Below, piece after piece: positions 1 to 5,539 of a stretch of 5,606 nt of DNA. The translations under genes were made by a program, and so were the position numbers. Below the pieces are notes generated by a model. The model saw nothing but the letters and a program-made list of their open reading frames with translations, searched no databases and was not told the origin of the DNA. Origin of the DNA: CAYLRU01 sp964386565 (GTDB lineage: Bacteria; Desulfobacterota; Desulfobacteria; Desulfobacterales; UBA5616); contig CAYLRU010000080.1 in NCBI GenBank assembly GCA_964386565.1, positions 1-5,606 of the forward strand, in the 5' to 3' direction. Within the stretch, counting starts at the first letter, position 1. Each line of letters begins with the position of its first letter.

Positions 1-1866
1 TCCCATAATCCCCACGCCACCATCCGGGAAGCGTTAAAACTGTTGTCCTACCTGTTCATGTTCTTCCTGGTGCTCAACACCGTGGATTCGAAAAAACGCA
101 TGAACATCCTGGTGCTGACCATTATCTGTTTGGGGGTGTTCGAGGCCCTGTATGCCATCTTCCAGGTATTCAGCCTGTCTCCCAAGGTGTGGTGGTGGAA
201 AAGCCGGGCCGGCGGCGGTCGGTATGCATCCGGAACATTTGTTTGGCCCAACCATTTTGCCGGGTACATGGAAATATCCCTGTGCATGGCATGGGGGTAT
301 GTGCTGACTCTGAAAAAAAAGACATCCCGCATGGAATCCGGTTTGGGAGGGATCCGGGCCGGGTTCCAGCGGATGCTGGGATGGTTTTCCCCGGAATCTG
401 TCCAGCCTAAAAAAATATTGTTTATCTTTATGGCTGTTATCATGGGTGTGGCCCTGCTGCTGTCTGCATCCCGGGGCGGGATTTTGTGCATCAGCCTGGC
501 CATGCTGGTGATGGCCGGGATGTTTCTGCTACGGAAAAAACATGCAAAAATCGGTTTGATGTCGCTTTTTTTTTGCCTGGTCACCTTTTTTTACGGGTTG
601 TCCATCGGGATCGACCCCACCCTGGAGAAATTCGAAAAAACCCAGGGGCTGTTCAACCGCATTGACGTGTCCAAAACCCTGGTCCCCATGATTTGGGACT
701 ATCCCCTCACCGGGGTGGGATGGGGCAACTATCCCGACCTGTATCCCCGGTATGCAGGTAAACATCAGGTATTGAGCTATTACAACGGGTATGCCCACAA
801 TGACTGGCTGGAAGCGGGAACCGAGGTGGGAATCCCGGGGCTGATCCTCATGGGCGCTGTATTTTTCCGGATGTTTGTTCGCATGGCCGGTGTCTGGCGC
901 AGGCGCCGAAATACCTATGCCGTCGGTATTGCCGCCGGGGTCATGGCAACGATGGTCTCGCTGGGATTTCACAGCCTGTTTGATTTTAACATGCATATTC
1001 CGGCCAACCCGTTGACCCTGGCGGCTGTTTTGGGGCTGGGATACGTGGTGCTGCACCACCGGGGATACGGATACGGCCTGTCTTTTTTTTACCGTAAAGG
1101 TCGCTTTGCAATGCCCGTGGTGTTGAAGCCGGTTTACGGTGCTGCCGCCCTGGTCGGGATGCTGCTGTTGATATATCCGGCTGCAAGGCACTGGGCAGCG
1201 GAAGCAAACTGCCCCACGGAGTGGAACTCCACCATGAACCTGGACCGGGATCCCCGACCGGAAGATATCGAGGCCGCGATACGGCAAAATCCGAAAAACG
1301 CGGAATATCCCTATAAACTGGCAATATATTACATGCAGGCGGCATCCCCGTCGTCCCCGGACAGGACGGAAAAACAAGAGCCCCATGCTGTTGCCGCGGA
1401 CAGCCTGAAAAAAGCCGTGCTGCTGAATCCCGGCCGGGGCAAATACTGGCATGCTCTTGCCCGGGCCTGCGAGAACCGGAAAGATGACATTTTCAGGTAT
1501 CTGGATCATTGGATCCCCCTTGCTGATCAATGCCACGACATGGCGGTTTACCTGGCGCCCCATGACCCTGATATCCTGCTGAACGCGGCATGGTACTGGG
1601 TGTGGCGGGCGGCCCTTTTACCGGAGAGGACGGATGATATGGACAAAGACCTGTTTCATCCGGTACAGACCCGTAAACAGGGAATCGAACGGTTCCAGTC
1701 CTGTTTCCGGGAATATCTTTCCATAAGACCGGGGCAATGGAAACGGTGTGTAAACCGTGTTGCCGCCTATTTTGACGATGATGCCGTGGTGATGGGGATT
1801 GTCCCGGAAGATAACGCAGAGATGCGGTCCAGGGTGATCAGGTACCGGGTCAGCAGGGAAAATTGA
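1..1866 (+). CDS. O-antigen ligase/polymerase family membrane protein (Wzy_C) with TPR-like C-terminal tail, 5'-partial
   Basis: The frame is open from the first base, so the true start lies upstream. A TTG at 43 could be read as a start but has no ribosome binding site, and the 14 codons before it read as good protein sequence. Numbering visible residues from base 1, there are many hydrophobic segments (about 16-28, 34-57, 137-157 and more up to about 400). Signatures of O-antigen ligases/polymerases follow in order: SGTF and PNHFAGY (77-89), SASRGG (155-160, Arg158), GVGWGNY in a large loop, HNDWLEAGTEVGIPG (His266 onward) and FHSLFDF (His324). The family joins or polymerises undecaprenyl-linked glycans at the periplasmic face; the conserved Arg and His are important in WaaL-type enzymes. 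After the last membrane span comes a soluble tail of about 200 residues with TPR-like helices (about 420-446 and 468-490), probably periplasmic. Ligase cannot be told from polymerase by sequence alone. The gene sits upstream of polysaccharide export genes. Confidence 0.88.
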   Translation, partial: SHNPHATIREALKLLSYLFMFFLVLNTVDSKKRMNILVLTIICLGVFEALYAIFQVFSLSPKVWWWKSRAGGGRYASGTFVWPNHFAGYMEISLCMAWGYVLTLKKKTSRMESGLGGIRAGFQRMLGWFSPESVQPKKILFIFMAVIMGVALLLSASRGGILCISLAMLVMAGMFLLRKKHAKIGLMSLFFCLVTFFYGLSIGIDPTLEKFEKTQGLFNRIDVSKTLVPMIWDYPLTGVGWGNYPDLYPRYAGKHQVLSYYNGYAHNDWLEAGTEVGIPGLILMGAVFFRMFVRMAGVWRRRRNTYAVGIAAGVMATMVSLGFHSLFDFNMHIPANPLTLAAVLGLGYVVLHHRGYGYGLSFFYRKGRFAMPVVLKPVYGAAALVGMLLLIYPAARHWAAEANCPTEWNSTMNLDRDPRPEDIEAAIRQNPKNAEYPYKLAIYYMQAASPSSPDRTEKQEPHAVAADSLKKAVLLNPGRGKYWHALARACENRKDDIFRYLDHWIPLADQCHDMAVYLAPHDPDILLNAAWYWVWRAALLPERTDDMDKDLFHPVQTRKQGIERFQSCFREYLSIRPGQWKRCVNRVAAYFDDDAVVMGIVPEDNAEMRSRVIRYRVSREN

Positions 1867-1878
1867 TCCGGTGATCAA
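1863..1878 (+). other. Small inverted repeat over the ligase stop codon
   Basis: TTGATC, loop CGGT, then GATCAA form a perfect 6-bp stem that includes the TGA stop of the ligase gene. It is AT-rich with no T-run after it, so it is a weak hairpin rather than a recognisable intrinsic terminator. It may be a chance structure. Confidence 0.25.
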
Positions 1879-1951
1879 GTGTTCAAGGAAAAACAGGAAA
1901 TACAGGTCACGATCTGAACCGCTTGAAATTCAAAATCGCTGTTGTGTTTAA

Positions 1952-1978
1952 AAAAAAATGAAAAAAATGAAAAAAAAG
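1952..1978 (+). repeat. A-rich 9-bp periodic tract
   Basis: Two exact units of AAAAAAATG are followed by AAAAAAAAG, making three 9-bp units. The phased A-tracts lie upstream of the operator-like element at 1985-2025 and are spaced at 9 bp, close to one helical turn, so they could bend the DNA. Such A-runs also arise by chance or slippage in AT-rich gaps. The rest of 1867-1984 holds no gene. A weak sigma-70-like pair (TTGAAA at 1923, TTTAAA at 1947, spacer 18) can be seen but not supported further. Confidence 0.4.
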
Positions 1979-1984
1979 CGCAAA

Positions 1985-2025
1985 AATCAAGGTTTCCCTA
2001 CAATATTTGTCAGGGTTTCCCGACA
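1985..2025. promoter_or_regulatory. Tandem 18-bp operator-like elements upstream of the repeat-protein gene
   Basis: The 18-mer TGTCAGGGTTTCCCGACA at 2008-2025 is an interrupted palindrome: TGTC pairs with GACA and an inner GG with CC. A second copy at 1985-2002, AATCAAGGTTTCCCTACA, matches it at 14 of 18 positions in the same orientation. The two starts are 23 bp apart, about two helical turns, so both would lie on the same face of the DNA. This is the usual look of paired sites for a dimeric regulator. The 5' half of the first copy is poorly conserved. Exosortase and exopolysaccharide loci often carry NtrC-type regulators with sigma-54 promoters, which would fit, but no regulator gene is in the window. 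A TACAAT at 1999-2004 could instead be a -10 box, in which case the sites would suit a repressor. Confidence 0.5.
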
Positions 2026-2029
2026 GACA

Positions 2030-2045
2030 GGGCAGAAAATTTGTG
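2030..2045 (+). promoter_or_regulatory. Weak sigma-54-like -24/-12 candidate
   Basis: GGGCAGAAAATTTGTG keeps GG and G at the spacing expected of -24/-12 elements (GGCA, then TTG) but lacks the usual C after the -12 G and the first T. It would start transcription near 2055, about 97 bases before the ATG of the repeat protein. It lies only 4 bases downstream of the palindrome at 2008-2025, closer than typical enhancer sites, which counts against it. A second candidate at 2071-2086 (TTGGACGCGGATTGTA) has a spacing one base too short. Neither is convincing. Confidence 0.2.
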
Positions 2046-2138
2046 TTAAGAAAGAATCGGGCGCTGGGTTTTGGACGCGGATTGTAAAAACAGCAACAGG
2101 AAGAACGCCATAACTCAAAACCCAAAACTTTTTCAACA

Positions 2139-2145
2139 AAGGAGG
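2139..2145 (+). promoter_or_regulatory. Strong ribosome binding site for the repeat protein
   Basis: AAGGAGG lies 6 bases before the ATG at 2152. The reading frame is open back to a TTG at 2071, but this near-perfect Shine-Dalgarno sequence, followed by a typical signal peptide, fixes the start at 2152. It is the strongest ribosome binding site in the window and suggests high expression. Confidence 0.85.
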
Positions 2146-2151
2146 ATAAAA

Positions 2152-2670
2152 ATGAGGAAATTGCAGGTGTTCAGTTTTAAAGGCATGGTCATGTCAATGG
2201 CAATGATCGTGGGGTTGGTGTCGGCGGTATTAATTCCCAATGCCGCGGCCCTGGATGATGCAATGAAAACCCGGGTTGAGGCCCTTGCCGAAAGCGGAGA
2301 CGTTGCCGGGCTTGCGGCGTTGGCAACGGACAGCCCGGACCTGGCCGCGGAGATCGCTGCAGTTGCCGCAGCAGCCAATCCGGATATGGCGGCGGACATT
2401 GCTGCAGGGATTGCCGGGGCAGTACCGTCCCGGGCGGCTGAAATTGCAGGACAAGTGGCGGCTGCAGTACCGTCCCGGGCGGTTGAGATTGCCGGGGCCG
2501 TGGCCGTGGCTGTCCCTGACCAGGCCCTTGCAATTGCCTCGGCTGTTTCCGATGCGGTCCCGGACCAGGCCGGCCAGATAGCAGACGCTGTAGGCGACGC
2601 GATTTCGGTTCCGGAAGGGCCTGTGGCGCCGGGGGATGTTGATGAGGGGGAGCCGCCGTATGGGCAATAG
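2152..2670 (+). CDS. Secreted acidic Ala/Val-rich protein with six 15-residue repeats, unknown family
   Basis: The product has 172 residues. Residues 1-33 form a signal peptide: basic start (MRKLQVFSFK), hydrophobic core, and a likely cleavage site near PNAAA before LDD. Residues 62-151 are six consecutive repeats of exactly 15 residues with pattern P-[DS]-x-A-x-x-I-A-x-x-[VI]-x-x-A-[VIN], starting at Pro62, 77, 92, 107, 122 and 137. Each unit looks like a short amphipathic helix capped by Pro-Asp or Pro-Ser, suggesting a helical stack or fibre. The tail (152-172) is Pro/Gly/Glu-rich. The mature protein is strongly acidic and has no cysteine, no membrane anchor and no C-terminal sorting signal. 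I do not recognise the family. The setting in an export cluster, a strong ribosome binding site and a private operator-like element suggest an abundant surface or matrix protein; that is inference. Two tandem TAG stops end it (2668-2673). Confidence 0.85.
   Translation: MRKLQVFSFKGMVMSMAMIVGLVSAVLIPNAAALDDAMKTRVEALAESGDVAGLAALATDSPDLAAEIAAVAAAANPDMAADIAAGIAGAVPSRAAEIAGQVAAAVPSRAVEIAGAVAVAVPDQALAIASAVSDAVPDQAGQIADAVGDAISVPEGPVAPGDVDEGEPPYGQ
2335..2604 (+). repeat. Six in-frame 45-bp repeats encoding the 15-residue units
   Basis: The repeat region of the secreted protein has a strict 45-base period with no insertions. Units 3 and 4 are the most alike: a 19-base stretch around GTACCGTCCCGGGCGG is identical at 2419-2437 and 2464-2482. 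This points to a fairly recent duplication within the gene, while the outer units have diverged at the DNA level and keep only the protein pattern. Confidence 0.85.
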
Positions 2671-2674
2671 TAGT

Positions 2675-2917
2675 GCGGGAAAAGCGGGAAAAGCGGGAAA
2701 AGCGGGAAAGGTGGGATGCGCGGGAAAAGCGGGAAAGGTGGGGAGAGCGGGATGAGCGGGAAAGGTGGGATGAGCGGGAAAAGCGGGAAAAGCGGGAAAG
2801 GCGGGATGAGCGGGAAAAGCGGGAAAAGCGGGAAATGCGGGAAAGGTGGGGAGAGCGGGATGAGCGGGAAAGGCGGGAAAAGCGGGAAAAGCGGGAAGAG
2901 CGGGAAGAGCGGGAAGA
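2675..2917 (+). repeat. 27-unit 9-bp tandem array with one GGG tract per unit
   Basis: Starting 4 bases after the stop of the repeat protein, 27 units of 9 bp follow without a single insertion or deletion. The main unit is GCGGGAAAA; variants are GCGGGAAAG, GCGGGATGA, GTGGGATGA, GTGGGATGC, GTGGGGAGA, GCGGGAAAT and GCGGGAAGA. The first G and the GGG at unit positions 3-5 never change, while position 2 and positions 6-9 vary. Four units in a fixed order (2729-2764) recur 12 units later (2837-2872), showing block duplication. The + strand is almost pure purine. It fits a G3-N6 pattern, so G-quadruplexes are possible in DNA or mRNA. Two frames are open across the array (REK-type and GKS-type peptides), but this follows from a 9-bp period and I do not call a gene. 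The remaining bases to 2976 are AT-rich, with only a weak hairpin at 2931-2954. Confidence 0.95.
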
Positions 2918-2976
2918 GTGATCAGTTATGATCTTATTTTTTATTAAAAAAGATTGATTAACGACGAGGTTGAAAA

Positions 2977-4248
2977 ATGGGACTGAAAATGAAAAATTAC
3001 GGGATAAGGCAATTAATAATAGTGATGTTCACCTGGGTATTGCCGGTTGCATGGATTGCGCCGGCTGTTGCCGGAAACGGCATGCACATGGGGAAATTCG
3101 ACGTTGACACGGCAATTACCGTTGAAGGGGAATTCAACGACAATATTTTCTGGACGGATCAAAATGAAGAAGATGATTATATCTTTACGGTGACACCGTC
3201 CATTGCCCTGACATACAAGAGCTCGCCGGGAAATTTCATCAACATGGGATATGCCGTGGATCTGGTGACTTACACTGATTTTGACGACAACAATTACGCC
3301 CGGCACAACCCATACCTGAACCTGGAATTGAATCCCCCGTCAGGATTGTACCTCAAGTTGAATGAGAGCTACATCAATACGGAAGACCCCTATGGATCGG
3401 AGAATGAGTACGGACTGGGATTGTCCACAAAACGGTGGAACAACACCCTGTCTGTGGCCACGGGGTTCAGGTTTGCCGGGAAATACGGGGTGGAGGCTGG
3501 TTACCGGGGTTTTGTCGAACGCTATGATGAACGCACCGACGAATGGGAAAACGTGGATGACAATACTTTTAATATGGCACTGTTTTACCAGGCCACGGTG
3601 AAAACGCGGCTGTTTTGCCAGTACCAGTACCGGGAGGTGGAATACCCGGAGCAGAACAACGGCGCCGTCATGATGTCCGGACCTGCCTGGAGTTCTGCAA
3701 CATCCCAGGACAATACACAGAATCATTTTTATATCGGCGCCCGGTTCTCTCCTTTCAGCAAAATTTCCGGAGAGGCCAAAATCGGTTATGCCAATGTCCG
3801 TCATGACAACGATATGGACCGGAACGGGATACGCTACGAAGATGAAGACACCTGGGTGGCACAGACCCGGATCGGATACCGGGTGCGGGAACGGACGCGC
3901 TTGTCCTTTGTGTTGATCCGGTCTTACAAGGTGTCATCGGACGAAACCGCCGATGCCCCGGGATATTTCGATACCCTGGTCCGACTGGGCGTGGAACAGA
4001 AAATGAGGAATCGCCTGAAAGCTTCACTGGACCTGGACTGGAACACACTGGATTACCAGGACCGGGGCGGACCGGAAAAGTTTTTCGACATCTACCGGAT
4101 CAAAGCCTGTTTAACCTATGATATCAATCGATGGCTGGATGCCGGCATCCAGTACCGGTTTAAAAACAAGGTCGCCACCAGGAGTGCTTACGAAGACGAT
4201 GAATATACCATTAATTCCATTGCCTTGACGGTGACGGCGAGGTATTAG
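2977..4248 (+). CDS. Outer-membrane beta-barrel protein (putative beta-barrel porin 2 type)
   Basis: The product has 423 residues. GAGG at 2966-2969 lies 7 bases before the ATG at 2977; a second in-frame ATG at 2989 has poorer spacing. Residues 1-32 form a signal peptide ending in APAVA before GNG. The mature part is rich in Tyr, Asn and Asp, with alternating hydrophobic and polar residues typical of membrane strands. It opens with an EFNDNIF segment and then a PSIALTY strand, and ends in SIALTVTARY, a final aromatic residue on a terminal strand as used for barrel assembly. This matches the BBP_2-like barrels (PF10082) often found beside exopolysaccharide and exosortase genes. The likely role is as an outer-membrane partner in polysaccharide secretion or surface attachment; the exact substrate cannot be read from the sequence. 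It stands between the repeat-protein gene and the Wza-like gene, separated from both by repeat-filled gaps, so joint transcription is uncertain. Confidence 0.85.
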   Translation: MGLKMKNYGIRQLIIVMFTWVLPVAWIAPAVAGNGMHMGKFDVDTAITVEGEFNDNIFWTDQNEEDDYIFTVTPSIALTYKSSPGNFINMGYAVDLVTYTDFDDNNYARHNPYLNLELNPPSGLYLKLNESYINTEDPYGSENEYGLGLSTKRWNNTLSVATGFRFAGKYGVEAGYRGFVERYDERTDEWENVDDNTFNMALFYQATVKTRLFCQYQYREVEYPEQNNGAVMMSGPAWSSATSQDNTQNHFYIGARFSPFSKISGEAKIGYANVRHDNDMDRNGIRYEDEDTWVAQTRIGYRVRERTRLSFVLIRSYKVSSDETADAPGYFDTLVRLGVEQKMRNRLKASLDLDWNTLDYQDRGGPEKFFDIYRIKACLTYDINRWLDAGIQYRFKNKVATRSAYEDDEYTINSIALTVTARY

Positions 4249-4270
4249 GCTGCAGGGATTTAGACTGTCG

Positions 4271-4302
4271 GGTAAGAAGGTAAGAAGGTAAGAAGGTAAG
4301 AA
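4271..4302 (+). repeat. 8-bp tandem array GGTAAGAA, four perfect units
   Basis: Four exact copies of GGTAAGAA are followed by a decayed fifth (GGTCAGCA, 4303-4310). The array begins 23 bases after the barrel stop codon. It is unrelated in sequence to the 9-bp arrays, though it also sits just downstream of a gene and is purine-rich on the + strand. Confidence 0.92.
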
Positions 4303-4334
4303 GGTCAGCAAAAAACCAAACTTCTTACCTTCTT
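4290..4334 (+). terminator. Hairpin from the 8-bp array and an inverted copy, terminator-like
   Basis: AAGAAGGTAAGAAG at 4290-4303 pairs perfectly with CTTCTTACCTTCTT at 4321-4334, giving a 14-bp stem with a 17-base loop. Because the left arm is repeated, equivalent pairings start at 4274 and 4282. The bases after the stem (TTCCTTTG) are pyrimidine-rich but not a clean T-run, so intrinsic termination is possible rather than clear. It could also block 3' exonucleases and protect the barrel mRNA. Confidence 0.5.
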
Positions 4335-4357
4335 TTCCTTTGCCCCTCTACAATTCC

Positions 4358-4386
4358 CATAACGCATCGCATATCACGCATAACGC
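4358..4386 (+). repeat. Degenerate 7-bp repeat (CATAACG type) before the export gene
   Basis: CATAACGC occurs at 4358-4365 and again at 4379-4386, 21 bases apart. The bases between divide into two decayed 7-mers (CATCGCA, TATCACG), so this looks like four units of a 7-bp tandem repeat. It lies just upstream of the ribosome binding site of the Wza-like gene. A regulatory use is not shown; a TTTAAT at 4387-4392 resembles a -10 box but has no matching -35. Confidence 0.5.
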
Positions 4387-4404
4387 TTTAATACAGGGGA
4401 ATAG

Positions 4405-5490
4405 ATGAAATATCGGAAGCTCAACACGGGGGTCTGCGCAGATTCGGTCCCGGTCCTTTTTATTTTTTTGCTGCTGGCACTGGTTGTCAGTTCCTGCGGC
4501 AGCACCGGCGACGTGGTGACGGTGACCATGGTTTCAAACGCGAACAGGTACAACGGGCTCGGGGAACAGGAACTTGCACGGCTGGAGGAAATAAAAAAGA
4601 TCCGGGAAAACAAGAAAGCAGATTCGGAATTGAAAAACGTTATCAAAACCACGCCCAACTATTCCGTGGTGGAATATCTGCGGAAGTATCCCGGAATCAT
4701 GGATGCATCCATGAATGATTACCGTGTCGGGGGGTATGATGTGCTGGACATCGTGGTGTATGAAGAACCGGATCTTACCCGGAATAATGTGCGTGTCAGC
4801 GCGGACGGATACATTTCATTTCCCCTGATCGGGCGCCTGGAAGTGAACAACCTGACCACATCCGAGATCGAAAACCGGATTGCCGATAAACTGGCCGAGG
4901 GGCAGTTTGTGTTGGACGCACATGTTTCCGTATCCGTGGTTGATTACAAGAGCCGGAAATACATGGTGCTTGGGGCGGTTAAAATTCCCGGGACCTATCC
5001 GTTAAAGGGCAGGGAACGGGTTCTGGACGCCATTTCCCGGGCCGGGGGCATTGATTTTCAGCAAGGCGGAAACCAGGGGGTGATTATAAGGACCACAAAC
5101 CCCGGAACGGAACAGGAAGAAAAAATCGTCATCCGGATCGACCTTCCCGGCTTGTTAAAGGGCGGGGACCAGTTATCCAACCTGCCCCTGGCAGATACGG
5201 ACCTGCTGTACATTCCCAAAGCGGAAAATTTCTACATCATCGGCCAGGTGAAAACCCCCGGTTCTTACCCCTATTTGGAAAAAGACATCACTGTGGTGGA
5301 GGCGATCAGCAAGGCCGGCGGGTTCACCCCGATCGCCGCACGCAACCGCACCCGGATCATCCGGATGGAAAACGGTGAGGAACGGATTATCGAGGTTCGC
5401 GTAGACGCCATTACCGGCGCCGGGAGAAAAGGCCAGGACGTACTGATTATGCCGGGCGACGTGATCGTGGTGCCGGAGAGTTTTTTTTAG
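4405..5490 (+). CDS. Wza-family polysaccharide export outer-membrane lipoprotein
   Basis: The product has 361 residues. AGGGGA at 4395-4400 precedes the ATG by 4 bases. A lipoprotein signal peptide ends in a VSSC lipobox with Cys31 as the acylation site. Residues about 105-187 are the polysaccharide export domain (Poly_export), opening with DYRVGGYDVLDIVVYEEP and including SADGYISFPLIG. Two SLBB domains follow, at about 185-270 (YMVLGAVKIPGTYPL, then DAISRAGG) and about 274-360 (FYIIGQVKTPGSYPY, then EAISKAGG). The protein stops right after the second SLBB at VVPESFF, so it lacks the C-terminal amphipathic helix that forms the outer-membrane pore in E. coli Wza (about 379 residues). It may therefore need a partner barrel, and the gene just upstream is a candidate. 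Residues 32-104 form a charged linker. The family makes ring-shaped oligomers that carry capsule or exopolysaccharide across the envelope with a Wzz/Wzc partner. Confidence 0.95.
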   Translation: MKYRKLNTGVCADSVPVLFIFLLLALVVSSCGSTGDVVTVTMVSNANRYNGLGEQELARLEEIKKIRENKKADSELKNVIKTTPNYSVVEYLRKYPGIMDASMNDYRVGGYDVLDIVVYEEPDLTRNNVRVSADGYISFPLIGRLEVNNLTTSEIENRIADKLAEGQFVLDAHVSVSVVDYKSRKYMVLGAVKIPGTYPLKGRERVLDAISRAGGIDFQQGGNQGVIIRTTNPGTEQEEKIVIRIDLPGLLKGGDQLSNLPLADTDLLYIPKAENFYIIGQVKTPGSYPYLEKDITVVEAISKAGGFTPIAARNRTRIIRMENGEERIIEVRVDAITGAGRKGQDVLIMPGDVIVVPESFF

Positions 5491-5494
5491 TGTA

Positions 5495-5539
5495 GTGGGA
5501 TGAGCGGGAAAAGCGGGAAAAGCGGGAAAGGCGGGAAAA
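5495..5539 (+). repeat. Second copy of the 9-bp G-tract array, five units
   Basis: Starting 4 bases after the stop of the export gene are the units GTGGGATGA, GCGGGAAAA, GCGGGAAAA, GCGGGAAAG and GCGGGAAAA. Bases 5495-5536 are identical to 2765-2806 in the large array 2.7 kb upstream, so the two arrays share ancestry or exchange sequence. Both start at the same distance from a stop codon. Confidence 0.93.

Noticed and set aside
529..1563. Long reverse-strand open frame opposite the ligase gene
   Set aside because: It is a shadow of the well-supported forward gene; its translation is low-complexity, rich in His, Pro and Gly, and shows no domain or ribosome binding site.
2608..2670. C-terminal VPEGP in the repeat protein as a PEP-CTERM sorting signal
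   Set aside because: No transmembrane segment or basic cluster follows the motif; the tail stays polar and acidic to the end.
2675..2917. CRISPR array
   Set aside because: The units are contiguous 9-mers without spacers, and there are no cas genes.
2673..2921. GTG-started frame encoding an 82-residue Arg/Glu/Lys repeat peptide, and an overlapping Gly/Lys/Ser frame (2716-2931)
   Set aside because: Both come from a 9-bp repeat with a period divisible by three. There is no suitably spaced ribosome binding site, unit variation is not biased to silent changes, and two frames are equally open. Translation coupled to the preceding TAGTG cannot be fully excluded.
2931..2954. AT-only hairpin before the barrel gene as a terminator
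   Set aside because: The stem is almost all A-T with a bulge, and lacks the GC-rich base needed for an intrinsic terminator.
4266..4283. TGTCGGGT as a third copy of the operator-like element
   Set aside because: Only one half-site matches; the other half belongs to the 8-bp array, and the similarity is short enough to be chance.
5481..5490. T8 run at the end of the export gene as a programmed frameshift site
   Set aside because: Either shift meets a stop within a few codons and would change only the last residues, so there is little consequence.
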